Positions 63,219 through 64,000 of a stretch of DNA of 64,000 bases are shown here, piece by piece. The notes below the pieces were generated by a model that was not told the origin of the DNA, searched no databases, and saw nothing but the letters and a program-made list of their open reading frames with translations. A program made the translations under genes and the position numbers. The stretch spans positions 1 to 64,000 of the forward strand of contig JAVJUS010000055.1 in NCBI GenBank assembly GCA_040220455.1. The letters run 5' to 3'. Each line of letters begins with the position of its first letter. Position 1 is the stretch's first letter. The stretch is from JAVJUS01 sp040220455 (GTDB taxonomy: Bacteria > Pseudomonadota > Alphaproteobacteria > DSM-16000 > Inquilinaceae).

Positions 63219-63548
63219 CTAGGTCCCGGCTTCCTTCATGATCTGGTCATGGGCGACCTGAAGAAGCTCGTCCATCTTCTTGCGAAGACGGTGATCCGAG
63301 AGGTCGACGCCGTGCCCGCTCAGGTCCTTGTGGACCTTGTCGTGGACGTCCTGGTCGCCCGGCTTCTCGAAGTCGGAGATGATGACTTCCTTGGCATAGG
63401 CTTCGGCCTGGTCGGCCTTCAGGCCCATCAGCTCCGCCGCCCAGAGACCGACGAGCTTGTTGCGCCGGTTCGTGATCTTGAACAGGAGCTCCTGGTCGTG
63501 CTCGTACTTCGCCTCGAAGGACTTCTTGCGATCGTCGAAGGTCGTCAT
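63219..63548 (-). CDS. DUF1476 / ATPase inhibitor zeta-subunit-like protein
   Basis: A 109-residue helical protein: FDDRKKSFEAKYEHDQELLFK, ITNRRNKLVGLWAAELMGL, HRLRKKMDELLQVAHDQIM. This is the alphaproteobacterial DUF1476 family, whose Paracoccus member is the zeta inhibitor of F1F0-ATPase. It supports the taxonomic guess. The ATG at 63548 starts the conserved MTTFDDRKK; the longer frame is a shadow. Confidence 0.9.
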   Translation of the reverse strand: MTTFDDRKKSFEAKYEHDQELLFKITNRRNKLVGLWAAELMGLKADQAEAYAKEVIISDFEKPGDQDVHDKVHKDLSGHGVDLSDHRLRKKMDELLQVAHDQIMKEAGT

Positions 63549-63744
63549 GCCCGGCCTCGGTCCTGCCCGATGGTGGTCGTGTCCGCGCCCGGCGACCGGG
63601 CGGCGCTCGGTGCCCGCGCGCGGCCGGCGCCCGATGGCGCGACTGGATAGCGCGTCCCATATAGCGCACGCAATGACCCAGATCACCCCCGCCGCGCCCG
63701 GCGGGGCGATATCTCCCACCCGCCGACGACCGAACAGTCCGCCC

Positions 63745-64000
63745 ATGTGCTCCGTCGTGATCCTGCGCCGCCCCGACCATTCCTGGCCGGTCGTCATCGC
63801 CGCCAACCGCGACGAGATGGCCGATCGCCCCGCGGCCCCGCCGGACCGGCACTGGCCCGACCGGCCGGAGATCGTGGCCGGGCTCGACCGGCTGTCGGGG
63901 GGAAGCTGGCTCGGCCTCAACGACGCCGGCGTGGTCGCCGCCGTGCTCAACCGCGCGGGCACGCTCGGCCCGGCCGACGGCAAGCGCAGCCGGGGCGAAC
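63745..64000 (+). CDS. NRDE/TANGO2-family protein, truncated by the window edge
   Basis: The first 85 residues are present and the frame runs off the end. The protein starts MCSVVILRRPDHSW and carries the family signature ANRDEMADRPA near residue 21, then SGGSWLGLNDAGVVAAVLN. These mark the N-terminal Ntn-like fold of NRDE/TANGO2 proteins, of unclear function (heme or lipid handling has been proposed for eukaryotic members). An in-frame ATG at 63673 exists but the family usually begins at M-C. Confidence 0.85.
   Translation, partial: MCSVVILRRPDHSWPVVIAANRDEMADRPAAPPDRHWPDRPEIVAGLDRLSGGSWLGLNDAGVVAAVLNRAGTLGPADGKRSRGE

Overview
This 64 kb window is a very GC-rich, densely coded stretch of a bacterial chromosome. 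The best guess for the host is an alphaproteobacterium, possibly Rhodospirillales-like. The grounds are the DUF1476/ATPase zeta-subunit protein near 63.4 kb, the PAS_5-type protein, the TctCBA-type transporter and the overall codon use. No rRNA, tRNA, phage or transposase gene was seen. Gene order is mosaic: short operons, many with 4-bp ATGA/GTGA overlaps.

Region by region. 0-6 kb is a surface-glycan locus: a three-domain protein (glycosyltransferase, NodS-like methyltransferase, NodB-like deacetylase), an ABC exporter and a second glycosyltransferase. 6.2-9.5 kb holds a small membrane protein, a Tat-exported serine hydrolase, a putative outer-membrane barrel and a one-domain ModE-like regulator. 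9.7-36.3 kb is a catabolic region. It has a seven-gene UbiD / NitT-type ABC transporter / amidohydrolase / UbiX operon; a convergent operon with an IPNS-like 2-oxoglutarate oxygenase, a Rieske oxygenase and a D-2-hydroxyacid dehydrogenase; two more amidohydrolases; a TauD-like dioxygenase; a complete Dpp/Opp-type transporter; an ornithine-cyclodeaminase/M24 peptidase/RidA operon; and a tripartite tricarboxylate transporter. The genes look built to import and dismantle nitrogen-containing, probably aromatic or heterocyclic, organic acids. The substrate cannot be read from sequence.

36.9-44.1 kb carries a TPR plus beta-barrel protein resembling Slam/type XI secretion outer-membrane proteins. 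Directly downstream is a large FecR-domain protein whose C-terminus looks like a TbpB-type barrel. Divergent from these are a PilZ-like protein and a CHASE2 adenylate cyclase. 44.2-49.6 kb has a NodB-fold deacetylase, a small unknown protein, a CobW GTPase and a PotABC-type transporter without its binding protein. Two double-hairpin palindromic elements sit within and upstream of the pot operon. The upstream one abuts a decayed type I-E CRISPR locus at 49.9-50.8 kb: a truncated cas1, an intact-looking cas2 and a five-repeat array, with no interference genes.

51-64 kb is mostly housekeeping and envelope genes: an LprI+MliC lysozyme-inhibitor-like protein, a glycosyltransferase, a sugar nucleotidyltransferase, a PAS_5 protein, a cupin, a SOUL lipoprotein, a CinA-domain protein, sfsA, map, radC, purB, a sugar dehydrogenase-cytochrome c fusion, DUF1476 and a truncated NRDE (TANGO2-like) gene at the window edge. 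A roughly 130-bp intergenic repeat occurs twice in opposite orientation, near 36.7 and 61.2 kb.

All calls come from reading motifs by eye. No database search was run.
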